DNA from: Glandiceps talaboti
Taxonomy: Eukaryota > Hemichordata > Enteropneusta > Spengelidae
Reading direction: 5' to 3'
NCBI RefSeq assembly: GCF_964340395.1
Contig: NC_135562.1
Location: forward strand, 2,607,001 to 2,671,000
Length of the DNA stretch: 64,000 nt
The position numbers and the translations under genes were made by a program. The notes under the pieces were generated by a model. That model saw only the letters and a list, made by a program, of their open reading frames with translations, was not told where the DNA came from and searched no databases. Positions 24,123 to 37,984 of the stretch are shown here, in pieces; position 1 is the stretch's first letter, and every line of letters begins with the position of its first letter.

Positions 24123-25645
24123 TTGACCAACAAAGAGGCAATACGACAGATCTACAACATGTATGGAGACTGAGAGGATGAAAATGAATTATTAATGCCT
24201 TGAAAGAATGGGCATATTGAATTGAGAAATAGATAGCCACGGAAATCAACAGGTGGTTGTAATATACAAACTGGACAACTACAATTGGTGTCGACATGTC
24301 TCAAAATGAAGTATTGCTACACAAAGGCCAATGTAAGATCTATGACAAGCAAATTGATTTACCAGGAATAGGGTTATAACAGGTCCTCAAAATTCAGTAA
24401 AAATAGCGTGTCGTCTGCATCTGTCAGTCAGCATCTGTATGTGACGTCACGACGTCGGCAGAGATTTACTATTACCAAAGACAAACACAACATGTGTTGA
24501 CCAAACTCTTTAAAATCCAAAAATTGGAGATGATTAAAATATAATGACCTTGACGAGGTACAAAATTATGGATTAATATGAATGAACCAGAAAGTACAGT
24601 AAACTGTGTTTTGACGTGAATGGCGCAAAGTTAAATAAATCACTCACTAGCGCGCCAGTACGGTGTACTAATCATTTGTGCAAATAGTGTACAGGGCACC
24701 ACAGAATTGTCGGTATATATGTAGTAGTTGGAGTATAACATATTAGATCATATCACAATCAATTGCACCGTTCATACATATCCCTAGGGTATAGCACTAA
24801 TTGGTATGCTCCTAACCGTGAGATTATTATTTCATCTGAATATATCTCTTTGTCGGAAGGACCTCGGTTCTATTGCGTTGGTTTTCGGAACGCGAGGTAA
24901 TGATTAAGAGGGACTGACGGGGGTACTCGTATTGCGGCGTTAGAGAGAAAATCGTAAGTGTGTAAAATACATATGTTAATCAGCTATAAGGTCTCACATA
25001 ACCATCATTATTACATAGAGATACTAGGACAGAAAACTCCCACTTGAGTATTGGCTGAATACAGCTTACTGTGTTACGAATTGATAAGCAGGGATTAACT
25101 GTTGTGAACCCGGACACACACACAGCTATACAATGTATGCTTATCGAATCGCTATAATAATGGCAATATTAAGCCGGATTGCAACGTTTGGAAATAATAA
25201 TTGCTGAGTACACGGATATATCATAGAGAGGGCACTTTAATGGCCAATTAGCTAAAGATTCCATTAACCTTGAACTTATCTCTTTGACAAAGCTTTGCCC
25301 AGCTCTGATCCGCCTTATTGCATAGGGTATTCTCAAATAACGGGTTTGTACGTATTGTTGAGATTTTTTTCGCTAATATTTAGAAACGTACTGAACGTAC
25401 ACACATGAATGCGTGCTATGTATTTCAAGTAGGTATTGCATATAGGTATTGTCACAGCTGCAGTATTGCTATTATAACGTTTAATGAAATTCATCTGTGT
25501 CTGTCTAATTTACAATGATTATTTCTTCACGTACGACTCTGATTGAGACCCAGCTTATAAACTAGCCATTTTGAAAGGTGCATTATGCGAAATATAGTAT
25601 CATTAATTTCATAAAAACGATGAATCAATCGTTGTATATTGATAA
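24121..25645. other. Intergenic sequence, nothing recognised
   Basis: AT-rich DNA without repeats or exons that I can support. One GTGACGTCACGACGTC block lies near 24440. Confidence 0.35.
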
Positions 25646-25652
25646 TCACAAA

Positions 25653-25913
25653 TAGTCCAGTTTGGTCATCTAGACCATTACAGGAAGTTCCGTCTATGAT
25701 CACCCCAGATTATGTCTTACTACAACAAACTACAAATAAACTAGTCTTGGTTACACAGACCCACATAGGAAAGCTATCCTTCCAATCATCCCAGATTAGG
25801 TATTACCACAACTACAAATAATCTAGTCTTGGTTACCCAGACACTTACAGGAAGGCTATCCTTCCAATCACCCCAGATTATAATTAGGTATTATCACAAC
25901 TACAAATAATCTG
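25653..25913 (+). repeat. Three-copy tandem repeat (82-88-bp unit)
   Basis: The order CTTGGTTACCCAGAC, then GGAAGGCTATCCTTCCAATC, then CCCAGATTA, then ACAACTACAAATAAT repeats three times. Copy 1 is the most diverged and copies 2-3 the most alike. Each full unit carries the small hairpin GGAAGGCTATCCTTCC. The 60-residue frame here is a repeat product. Confidence 0.85.
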
Positions 25914-26788
25914 ACTGTTCTTTGGATTGACCATCACACTTCTGATTAAAAATCAGTTAAAGTGTTTTGGCACAAATATTAACCAATCGCCCGTCTTAAA
26001 ATCATTATAATATGTATTGAATATGCTGACCTGGTTAAGGAGCAAACTTAAATAAAACTTGCTAACGGAAGATCTTTGGACTTTGAGCTCTGTGTTTTGA
26101 GCCCATGCTATTCTTCTGGTGACTAAACATAAAACATCAGAACGGCAATGAAAAATTGTCTAAAAGAGATATAAAAAATAACATTAATGATAAAAGCAGA
26201 AATCTAGTAAGCCCCCCCCCCCGCCCCGCCCTCCCCTTTACGCTGTAATCAGGTTATGGACGAGCAATTTGAATTTCCTTATGATTCGTTTATGTTAAAC
26301 TCAAGCATATGAATCATTAGACTTTTATAACATACAGCTTGAATGGTAGGAAAAAAACAAAATACATAGTCTAGATATTATCTGCACCGTAGAATTTATA
26401 CATCATGAAACAGTGAACAGTGTTCTCGACTACTTAGCTATGAATGGCAGTCGTTGTAATCACTTTGAAAACACCTGGAAGTACGTAAGATATATCACGG
26501 TGACTGCAATGCCAGTAGTGATAATACATCGCCCACTTCGCTAGACAAACCTATATCTTACGGGCTCTAGTCCAGCACTTCTAAGATGCAGTTTGTCGCC
26601 TAATAAGTTACCAATCGTGATTTCCCGGGGCAACACCTTCAAAAAATGATAAATCTATGTTTATGTAGGCTTTGATTCCCACGTGGTAACTGCGTGATGA
26701 ACTTTCAAGGGGAGAATTCGAAGCACACGTAACAAAAAATTGAAGAGTAAAAAAATTCTCTACATTACATGTGTTGCGTGTGGAGAGA

Positions 26789-26793
26789 CAGTC

Positions 26794-26838
<45 letters not shown>

Positions 26839-26868
26839 CACACACAGATAGACAGACAGACAGACAGG
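26789..26868. repeat. (GACA)n microsatellite followed by a G run
   Basis: GACA array with a CACA interruption. A run of ten Gs follows at about 26904. Confidence 0.95.
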
Positions 26869-26869
26869 G

Positions 26870-28160
26870 GAAGTATTAAGAGACCCTCACCGACTCGATC
26901 ACGGGGGGGGGGGGATCCCCGAAGTTTCCATTAGACAATTTTATTTCTCGTAATTTCTAAATAGCACAAGAGCACACATAGAGATGAAAAATAAATTATA
27001 GTAACTTCAATTGAAAAATCAAATATCTTTATGAACTTCTTTCTTGTTGATAATATCATTTTGTTCTATTTTCCCATCTTTTGATAAAAGCTGTTGATAC
27101 CACTTACTGTATCTCCATACTTTAAGCCTTGCATACTTCATGATACCATATATCTTTACCGGCGTTTTTATAGTCGCCAACTAATCACTTCGGGATCAGC
27201 ATATGTTTCAAAGTACGTTTCCCATGTCATTATAAATATAACAATATTAGTCATATTTTTATATCGTTTTATCGTTTCCGATCCCCCTCTTATTTTATTT
27301 TCGGGGGTGGGGGGCTCGAGGAATGCTGGTATGTTGTGATTAGAAGTGGAAATATGTAGTGTATTAAATAGTGTCTGTGCCACATAAATATAGAAATGAT
27401 ATATTTACAAAATGATGAAGTCAAATCTGTCACTAGCCAATGCTAGTTCAATACATGACTCGACCTGTACCTACAAATCGTTTCGCACAAAAAATATGAA
27501 GTTAAGGTTCTTCCTGACTATATCCTATCGTTTACGTAAATGTAAATATATAGTTACAAGACTACTGCGCCGTTTAGTTCGTGATTTATCGCCAACCCCA
27601 AATGAGGTCATTTGATCTCAATAAGTCGGTTTCCTAGGAGACGGTAGTCTTTAGCAAGGTGGTACGATGTGTGAATAAATATACAATGTTACTGTTAAAG
27701 GCAATTTAGGTTTTGGGACTTATAAATTGGGCTATTTATTCTTAAAGATGGTGTGTCCATAATCCGTGATATAATCTACGCATGCCGGGTATATCTTGCA
27801 AGTCTCGAAGCAATTCTTTGCCAATGATATAAACATTATAATATTGTCAAAGGTAATTTTGCACTCAGAAACTGTCACGATTTGTGGCGGTAAAAAAAAT
27901 CCCAACTCTATCGTGTTACAAATTTGTAAAGCTTGAAGGCATTGTCCCACTATGTTCAGAGCACCGCTATAAATTGCTTACGTTGTCTATTGATTGGTTG
28001 CTTTCCTTAGTCTGCTTTCAATAAATAAAATTGTTGATGTCACTACTCGTTTTATATTTCATCGCTTTGCATGATCTTTACCGTATAAAACAAAAATGTA
28101 GCATAATTTTCTATTTCTGCTCAACTAACACAAATGACATTGACAGCTTACTTTGTAGAT
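26870..28160. other. Intergenic sequence, nothing recognised
   Basis: Short frames on both strands lack splice or family support. A GGGGGTGGGGGG block lies near 27303. Confidence 0.35.
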
Positions 28161-28167
28161 GTGATAC

Positions 28168-28535
28168 GTGCACACATACATACAAACACACACACACACA
28201 TACACACACACACGCGCGCGTATACAATATTCACGCACTCACACACAGATACACACACATATACACTTATGCAGGTTCCATTGGGAGAACAGTGCTAATG
28301 CACTGAAATGGTGTCTGTATATGAAAGATTAATAAATAAATGCACATGGATGTACACGCAAGCATGCGTGCGTGCGTGCGTGCGTACGTATGTACGTACG
28401 TACGTACGTACGTACGTATGTACGTACATACATACATACATACATACATACATACATACATACATACATACACATGTACACACACACACACACACACACG
28501 TACGTACGTATGTACGTGCGTGCGTGCGTGCGTAA
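28168..28535. repeat. Compound (CA)n and mirrored GCGT/ACGT/CATA array
   Basis: CA-rich sequence occupies 28168-28260. After a short unique stretch, 28362-28535 runs GCGT units, ACGT units, a CATA array, a CA array, then ACGT and GCGT units again. Both ends therefore carry GTACGTATGTACGT and GCGTGCGTGCG. All Tyr-Val-Arg-Thr-type frames are artefacts. Confidence 0.95.
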
Positions 28536-28665
28536 AAAAGGCAATCAGCTATGAACCCGGCCAAGAAATGATTACTTAACAACACTTGTAAGACTCAGTG
28601 TCGATTTCATGCAGGTGAAATGACATCAAAGAATAGATAAGTTGTCGAAATGCACATCATGTTAA

Positions 28666-29140
28666 ATGTCGTCTCAAAACAGTGCATATTCTGACGTCAC
28701 GCGGCAAGCACGTATTAAACTTCATAAAGCCGTGACACATCAATCTCAGAATGATGGAGGCCAACATTGTATGATCAAAGAAAACACGGTCCGTCTTAGA
28801 CACAAATTGCACCCCCATCTTCCCCGACACTTAACAACAATGTTGATAACGTTATACCGCTTTTCCACACTGTGCCAAGTCAAGGTACTTAACAATTATT
28901 ACCCTTTGCACTGACCTAAAACAAAACAACGACTCCTTATAAACGTTTCCAACTCACTAGGGAACACACAATTTATCGCATCCTCTAAAGTTTTAAGAAA
29001 CCTGCGTCAATCGTCCTACGCTTTCCTAGCTAGGCGTATTTACGAATTTCTTCATTGTTGTTACAAAGATTTCGATTCTTTAATCTTAATATAAAACGGG
29101 TTTCAGGGGAAACCGTTTTTTGGAAATATTTAGTTAGATA
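28666..29140. other. Intergenic sequence, nothing recognised
   Basis: An 82-residue plus frame (28666-28914) shows no motif. No other feature is seen. Confidence 0.35.
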
Positions 29141-29432
29141 TAATGTGTACTGTCGTACACCCTGAACACTATTAGATTATCTATGGGTACACATACATGT
29201 ATTTGTATAACACATAATATGGTGCAATATAGCTAATCAAATTTATTTGGGGTTCGCACCCAATAAATCAACACCTCCGATATATCACGATTTCAACTTA
29301 TCTATATAATACTATACTTATAGATAAAATTCATCTCTAATTGACGTGGTCAACGTCTGATTATTGGTATTTTGTCTATTGTCAGTAAATATATTGCTGG
29401 TTGTGTGATCAAAAAAATATTAAAGGGATACA
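29140..29432 (-). repeat. Dispersed element, family E (copy 1, inverted)
   Basis: It carries TATGGTGCAATATAGCTA, then a GGGTTCGCACCCAATA-like block, AATCAACACC, CACGATTTC, and near the right end AGTAAATATATTGCTGGTTG. The same blocks in the same order occur at 48725-48970, and in reverse complement at 36645-36938 and 59903-60225. Confidence 0.65.
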
Positions 29433-29707
29433 GTTTATTCTCATAAGGTATTCCAATTTGATATTTAAAATTACCATATACTGACATAATATATTGTTAC
29501 AGAAAAATGCTGACAGTGCACAATGCATTGTTGTTGACATCATTAAGATTTTGAAGAAAAAAAAGTACACTCGTAAACCAGTGGATGCTATGGAAGAGAT
29601 TTTATCCTCCATCTTGTAACTTCATTCCGGTCTAGTTAATGCAAGTCTTTAAATTTCCTTTATATTTACACAAGGTGTAATTTAAGGCGAGCAGGCAGAT
29701 CAATAAG

Positions 29708-29922
<215 letters not shown>

Positions 29923-30459
29923 ATAATCTAGATCTGCAAGGCACAAACCAACATAAATACAAAGTCTTTCATTGTCAATTAGTGATGGTTGAACTATTAT
30001 ATAACTTTAAGGTCAATAACACCTACGATGCTGATGTCATTGACATCATGTTTTTCACAGACTTCCTTTCAGATGACGTGATCATGTACATGTACACAAT
30101 GATGATGAATGTACAGTGACATATGCCATCGCTCCTGATATCAACTATTAACATCGATGCGTGCAAGAACTAAATCGTTAAACAAATTCATGTTTTCCCA
30201 AGTCAAGTTACATATACATCTGTTCAAACATGGAAAGATATCAATCTGTCAAGTTGGGTACACAATATACATGACTTTAGACTTTCAATTATGAGCACAA
30301 CGTTTTATGTGACGAATTACAAAAAAAAGGAACCTTAGGCACCGAAATATTGCATTTTATCGCACTATGAACACAAATTAACAGTCTTGTGTTTGAATCT
30401 TCCTTATTCCATCCAACAGTGATGTTGATTTGTTCTCCCAGTTAGATAAACATAATGAG

Positions 30460-30460
<1 letters not shown>

Positions 30461-30490
<30 letters not shown>

Positions 30491-30772
30491 TGTATGTATG
30501 TATGTATGTATGTATGTATGTATGTATGTACGTACGTACGTACGTACGTACGTATGTATGTATGTATGTATGTATGTATGTATGTGTAATGTACGTACGT
30601 ACATGTATGTCTCTGTGTGTGTGTGTATGTATGTAGGTAGGTAGGTAGGTAGGTAGGTATGTATGTATGTATGTATGTATGTATGTATGTATGTATGTAC
30701 ATTGTATGTATGTATGTATGTAAGTATGTATGTATGTATGTATGTATGCATGCATGCATGCATGTATGTATA
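30461..30772. repeat. TATG/TACG/AGGT/ATGC compound microsatellite
   Basis: A long TATG array is broken by in-register TACG, AGGT and ATGC blocks. Confidence 0.97.
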
Positions 30773-32265
30773 ATTATGTACGCACCTCAGCCACCAATGA
30801 CAGGAGGTATAACAGATTATATGATAAAGACTAGCCTGAACTGGTGATCGTTAATCTTTATAGACTTGAAATAAAATCACACTTACACCAAAATGCTCGC
30901 ATAACCTTGGCTTTTAACCTGAGTCTACGATTTCTTCGAAATCAGGCTACGGTGTCACGTTGATGTTCAAATGCGTGAATTAAGATGAGCGCTGGTGGCG
31001 CTATTGTATTAAAACCATCACGATTTATTGAAAGAAGGGATTGTATGCAAATTAAGCTAATTGGAGAAAATTTGCTCAAACATTTTTTTTTTTTTTTTTT
31101 TTTGGGGGGGGGGGTTCTGTTCAAAGCAATTGTAGATTATGTACGTTTTATAAAAATGATTGATAAGTCTTTCATTATAATATATTCTCTTGAGTTATAC
31201 ACACGTTTCGGTTTATGCCAAACGTGTAGTATTGCTTAATTAAGTTGACTTCATCTGAAATACTATATATTCGGCTAGGTTTGTTATTTATTTTTTCCAG
31301 TCGCTAACGTTGCCAAGGTCAGTCTTTCGAGTTTGGGAAACAATATAGAACAATTGCTGCAAATGTAGAGTTTTTACTTATTGTACAGTACAATAAACAT
31401 ATACAAATAAATATACCTGTATCCATATATATAATTATTTGGAATTTGATTCATTTATAAAGAATTTATGATGAACATGGATGATTTTAACCGAACTTGG
31501 CGATGGCGTCATCATGACTAAGCTATTCACAGTTTGAAAGTAACATCAAGTCCCGCCCAGTCAATTAAGATCAACTTTCAAAGTACATCTTCCGCTTCGG
31601 GAAGCAAGGCTTACTATTTCACAAATTAGTTTTCGTGTCTGCAGGCATTTTGAACACTAAATGTCTTGCCAATTAATATTTATCCGTAAATATTCCCTTT
31701 GTGATGTTTCTGACTGAATGATTTCTGGAAAATTCACAAAGAGTGGTTGGTGGGCAATTTCGAATCTTTCGGGCACAAGGTTTTTCCTCAATAAGTAATG
31801 GAGGTTGGACGTGATCAACATGCCATCTTGACGCTGGAAATAGAAACACAGCCTACTGTGCAGATCATAGTTTTTCGCTGACGCATGCGCAACGGAAAAT
31901 ATACGTCTTAGACGGTGCCGTAAAAGAGGCTGTTGTTTACGACGATAGAGTGACTACAGTTTCAATCAGGCAGTACGATGTGTTTTACGTCTCAAATAAC
32001 GTTTACTTACATGCTTAGTAACAGACCTTGTACTGCTGTACTCAATAGGGTTATAATAATGATTAGAGAGTTTTATGTATCTGCATATTATAAAGTCTAA
32101 GACTTTTTGATGGAAATTGACCTATATGTTACGTGGATGAAATGAGTATTTATACTAAAAACTCATACTGTGTGGGTTTTTTTTCTAAATACAAAAATTA
32201 TCACGGTTAATCAAACTAGAGTAATGCTGTATTTGTGTGTGAATAATTTGCAAAAACCTACAACA
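30773..32265. other. Intergenic sequence with one T/G homopolymer tract
   Basis: A T run followed by a G run lies at 31083-31113. No gene is supported. Confidence 0.4.
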
Positions 32266-32269
32266 GGGT

Positions 32270-32477
32270 GTTAAAGTTTGCCATTGTACGTACATACAAA
32301 TACATTGTCTGGACATTTTAAAGACTGTTTGCAATATATTGAGTTAAAAGTATGGACTTTGCATTTGATATATCACATTATGTGTTCAAGTACAAAACAT
32401 AGATATTAGCGTTATTTTCTCAACTAAAAATCTAAACTAAGCTAAATACCCATTATGGCATCCATATGGCCACTTGA
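32270..32477 (+). repeat. MITE-like family B, right-half copy
   Basis: GCAATATATTGAGTT, a TATGGACTT block, TTCAAGTACAAAACATAG, AAAAATCTAAACTAA and CATCCATATGGCCACTT match the right half of the full copy at 18112-18467 in order. The left arm is not present. Confidence 0.75.
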
Positions 32478-33100
32478 CATGACTGCGTAAGCGCTAGATT
32501 ATATATTTTTAGAACGTTATTAGATTTAACCATCTTTCCTCTCTTACTTGTCTTCTTCTTGACCCTGGGGGTCATCTTAAGTATAAATGTATAATAGCAA
32601 TATACGGCTTACATCATATATACGTGTTTAGCTTCAAGCTGTACTAATTGATAGCATACACATTGACTAGTTGTCAATACTTTTGATTAAAATAGAATTA
32701 AAGTAAATGAAACAGACAATAAAACAGAAAAAAAATCGCTAAGAAAATCGAAAACACCCAAACAGTCTAGATCACAAGTGAAAGTCAACGTAGGTAGGAT
32801 TTGCATTGCGCATGCTTCTGCGCACGCGAGTAGTTGTAATCCCCTGTATGTCCTTGTATCAGGCTAAAGTTTAGACATTTTGATCTGAAAGCATGCACAA
32901 GTCATGGCCAGGATTGATCTACACGGGAAAGCTATTCTTAGTTTCTAAACTATTGCAATAATGTCACTAACCTGCTAGCTAATAATAATTGCAATTATAT
33001 TGGCAATGACTCAGTGACTAAATAGGAATTACTGACCAAACTGTCGATATGAATTAAATATGAAACTAAGCTTTCAAATTACAATTACCGGTCGGTCTTT

Positions 33101-33466
<366 letters not shown>

Positions 33467-34290
33467 TTATATATACCTACAAGTAATGTACATGAAATAC
33501 AGGTATGCATATATACAACTGGGCATTTTAAAGGAGATATTGCAGATTTTAAGGTAATTAATATTTACGTATATCATCCTTACTGATAAAAAAGTTATAA
33601 AACTATTATAATGAATATTTAACTATTAAGTATAGCTATTAATATTGCAGATCAGAGGAAGTAATGAATGGTGTATAAGTGTTAGTCGACTCCTTGTAGT
33701 CTGAATATATATATAATACTGTCATCCGATCATCTCAGTAGGACTTCACGAATCACTAGTGTATCATCCACTGAAAATAACCTTTTAAGAAAATATTGAT
33801 GACGTCTGATGCAAATATCAGTCTCATTATTCTTCATGTCCAGAGTATGTGTAATTTACCACATTCAATATCATTCCTTAAGAATATTCATAAGAGACGA
33901 TGGATGAAAAATTGATGAGAAAAGGATAAGGCAGTATATGGTAACATCTTAAATGCACCGGTTAGGTGTAATGGCTTGTTTCGTTTTAATGTAGACAAAA
34001 TACATAGCATCCTTAGGGAAACACCTGATATGGGTATAGTGATCGTTCTTTATCTTTTTGCCAATTACAACCTTTGTACTCAAATGTACATGATTGAATA
34101 ATTTACGTATACAGCATACAACAAACACTTGAAGCACACACTACGTGTATTACGAATGCCCACTGGAAAACTAGATGTCATTGGAATAAATGATAGCGAT
34201 GTCGATAAAAAGGTTTATATGTTGTTTGATATCTTTAAAGCAGACGCCAGTTAGTCTCATGCATAGAAACTGTAGCAATCGCTGAAACAA
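33467..34290. other. Intergenic sequence, nothing recognised
   Basis: AT-rich; no supported exon. Confidence 0.35.
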
Positions 34291-34299
34291 GGTGGTTTT

Positions 34300-34690
34300 T
34301 TTTTGGAGCAAGCCTATAAAATGTAGCAATGTTAGATGATGTCATGCCAGACGATAAATTGTAATGGAGCAATGGTCATGCCAGACAGTGAAATGTAATG
34401 AGCAATATTTGTAATATTTTTGTCAAGCCAGAAGATAAAATGTAGCAATGTTAATAAGATTTTTGTCTAACAAAACAAGAAAAGTTTGTAATATTGGTCT
34501 GTCACATCAGACGGTAAATAGTAATGTAGCAATTTTGGTAAGATTTCGTCTAGGCAGAATAGCAATATATCATGTAAGTGTTCAACTTGTTTGTTGAGCA
34601 AGACGGTCAAATTTAGTAAAGTTAATACACTATATTTTGTGAAGCCAGACGATAAAATGTAGTAATGTTAGTACGATGGCGAAGTTGGTA
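34300..34690 (+). repeat. Decayed 43-bp-motif array, right-arm orientation
   Basis: About eight degenerate units share TTTTTGT, then AGCCAGACGATAAAATGTAG, then CAATGTTAGTAA. All run in the orientation of the right arm of the foldback family. No left arm was found, so this is a partial or unpaired copy. Confidence 0.7.
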
Positions 34691-36130
34691 ATATGCGCCT
34701 GACAACAGGCTGTTTTGGGTTAACCGATCTCAAATCATGGCATTTTATAATGTACTCATAAATCAATTTATACAATAATATAACCAGACATTAGGTTGTC
34801 AGACATTAGGGGTCGCTAAGTCAGACCAAAGACCCTGAAGTGAACAGGATACGCCAATAGCGGCAACATCAAAGGCTAAGCTATATCCGGTGTATGTACC
34901 GTGTATAGATGCTCTTTTGCATGATTAAGTCAACAAGTTGAAGTTTACCCCTGACTTTTTGCTTCCTTTGACGATCACCTTCCAAGTATCACAGGAACAC
35001 CGAAAGTCACTAGCAATTGATAACTTGTTTTCAAAACAAAACAAAACAAGACAAGACAAGACAAAAACAGTTCCAACTTTGAAGGCAACCATGTTACTAC
35101 AAATTTCGTGTGATCACGTGATTTACGATTATTCATGTCTTAAGTCAGCCGCATATGCAAATAAACTGAAGAATCCCTTCGAATGACGTCGAAACTGACC
35201 TTTACTTCCCGCTCTTTTACAGTAGGGGATAAATGAAAAGTAAGTAAGGGAAAATACAAGAGGCGTTGACTACTACTGTCTTGGAGCAACCCACAGGGAA
35301 AGGTATTTCGTAGTCTATGGGGAATACGACAGAGAAAAGACCCTAAGCCACGTTTGGCGATGTACAGAAAGTGATATGCTGTCAGTTTGGCCTGAATATT
35401 ACGATTCATGAATTATTTGCCCATACTGTCTGTAATATCGCCGGATTACACATAGCCGCTTCAAGCTACGAGCGAAATTGATATCAGTGTTGTATCTGTT
35501 CGACTTTCTGCTTGTGCAGACGACTCCTTTTGGTTTGTAAGATACATCAACGTCTCTTCAACTGTAACATTTGCCAACGTGACAGAACTGCGGTTCAATT
35601 TTTAATCATATTGACACCATTCATTCTTCATCGATTTTTATTGCTCTCGGCGCAAGATTGTGATGTGCGAACTACCGGTCCAAAACAAAGCATCGCCAAA
35701 TAACAAGGTATGGTAATATCTTACAAAATACAACAACCTGCTATATGTGTTGCCTAACATGTCAAGTGAGTAGATTTAGACGTTTCCTCTAAAAGTGTAT
35801 TTAAATTTGCGATGAACACTCTAGCTGTATACTCTCATCTTGTCTGTTCTTGATACTATCTTGTTATTGCCTGTCATTTTAATCGCGTTTTTGGTTTTAG
35901 CATCATTTTTATAGTTTAAGATATCTCGCTATCTACAAGTAGGATAATCTGTAATGTCTACGTTCTAGTACTATCTGATGTGCAGTACACACATATCTAC
36001 GGATGTCTTTCACATTCTGTACGTCGATCGCCATTTGGCGTTCATACGTGATGGTTTACACCCGTGTTAATATTCCATAGTAACTCGACATTGACATTTA
36101 AAATGCATTCAATCAAATTAACTTATATTA
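34691..36130. other. Intergenic sequence, nothing recognised
   Basis: The minus frame at 35140-35409 and the plus frame at 35512-35703 show no domain and no convincing splice pair. Confidence 0.35.
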
Positions 36131-36133
36131 ATT

Positions 36134-36525
36134 CGTCCATCCATCCATCCATCCAGCCAGCCATCCAGCCAGCCATATCCACACAACCATCCAACCATCC
36201 ATCCAACCATCCATCCGTTCATTGATATAACCAACCACCTATCCATCCATCCATCCATTAATACATCAATTCAACCAACCAACCAACCAACCAACCAACC
36301 AACCATCCACCCATCAATACACACGTCTGTTCCTCCGTCTGTCCGCCCACTCGCCATTCATTCATTCATTCATTCGTTCGTTCGTTCGTTTGTTCGTTCG
36401 TTCGTTCGTTCGTCCCTCCGTCTGTCCGTCCGTCCATCCATCCATCCGTCCGTCCGTTCGTCCGTCCGTCTATCCATCCACCCACCCATCCATCAATCCA
36501 TCCATCAATCCATCCATCCATTTGT
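36134..36525. repeat. Degenerate CATC/CCAA/TCGT/GTCC tetranucleotide field
   Basis: Short blocks of at least six related tetramers, much more mixed than other arrays in the window. The right boundary abuts the terminal motif ATTACTGAAGGCTCCCTA of family D (36551-36568). Confidence 0.85.
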
Positions 36526-36644
36526 GAAAAAAATGATCCCTCCGCCCGCGATTACTGAAGGCTCCCTAAGTCAAACAATACATCTACTATGAACAGATTA
36601 AGGTTTGACCTAGTTAATTAAACCTGACCTAGTTAATTAAACCC

Positions 36645-36938
36645 GCAACTGAATATTTATTTTTTGATCAGGCAACCAACAATATATTCACTGAATTGTG
36701 TTAAAATACCAATAATTATACACTGTACATGTTTAATATGATTCAATTTTATCCTGAACCATATATAATCATTACAGTAACAGATTGCAGTTGTCACCGT
36801 GGGGGCGCTAATTTTAGTGTGCGGACCCACAAATCAACTAATGTTCAGGATGTACGATATTATAAGTGAGTCATTACATCTAACAAAACAATACATAAAT
36901 ATATAAATAAATATTCAAAAACAGTCCCCATTGCAGCT
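36645..36938 (+). repeat. Dispersed element, family E (copy 2)
   Basis: It begins GCAACTGAATATTTATTTTT, contains ACACTGTACATG and GGGGGCGCTAATTTTAGTGT followed by GGACCCA, and ends CCATTGCAGCTTT. The ends form a short inverted repeat (GCAACTG / CATTGCAGCT type). Confidence 0.7.
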
Positions 36939-37029
36939 TTAACCTTAAGACGATAAAGGCATTGGTTATCACGATGTACAACACAAAACAAACTGATAAA
37001 GTGGTTCTCGTTAGCTTAAAGCTTATGGG

Positions 37030-37580
37030 CTGATCACTGTGTTAACATACGGATAAAGATTGCTGAGTAGTCAATATCCCACCCACTCAGTACCACCTTG
37101 TGATACATTAATATCCAACACCTAAAACCAAACATCAAGTTCACGTTAATCTGACTTTTATCAGTTACGCACCCTGTTTGATCAATTTGAGAAACACGGA
37201 TTCCATTGGAGGGGTGACGAGTAATTTTGGATTGAGGGGTACTTGTACATATCGAACAATAATGAAGAAACCCTAGATGATTGTTCCACCTGTCAGAGGG
37301 GAAGATGGCTGAGACGGGTGTACCCATTGGGTTGCAGTAGATGGGTACTCACTGGGTGTTCATAATTATTTACAAGGGGGAGGGCCAGGCGATGGGAGTC
37401 ATTTGTTTTACAAATCGAAGGGCCATATTTTAGAAAAAAGGAATTGTGGGAGTCACATTTAATATTACACATTGTATTGACTTGTAATATCCCACCACCA
37501 CTGCCACAAACGTAACACAAACGTAACATTTTCAACTGCTGCCAGACCCCACAAGTGCAACCAATGTAGTGTAGTATCAA
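37030..37580. other. Two overlapping minus-strand frames, not called as genes
   Basis: Frames of 97 and 95 residues overlap out of phase. The DNA contains blocks such as GGGGGAGGGCCAGGCG that resemble the interior of the long family D element. Probably decayed repeat sequence. Confidence 0.3.
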
Positions 37581-37984
37581 AACATATCAGTTGTTAACAA
37601 CCATGTAGTGAAGCAACTGTTGGTTACTTGTAATGTGAGGAGAGGAATGGGTCTCACATGAGTGATGGACCATTGCATTGTGGTAATATGACATCGGAGA
37701 TATAAACATAAACAGGATATGAGATGTTGACCTCGTTCACAACAATGTCAAAAGTACAGTCATCCACATGGTTCTAGAGGTCAGCTAGGCCAATTACTAG
37801 TGGAGCCAACAAATCCTACAAATAAATTCATTGTAGTAATAGGAAAGAACCAATATCTTCCAATGTGGCGGCAGCAGAGAGAGCAAATCCTTATGATTGA
37901 TTCTGGGATTTAATATATCCCTTTTCATTTCTGACAACATTTAAACCATAGCTACAGTTGTTCAGGTTTCGGACTAGGTGACAG

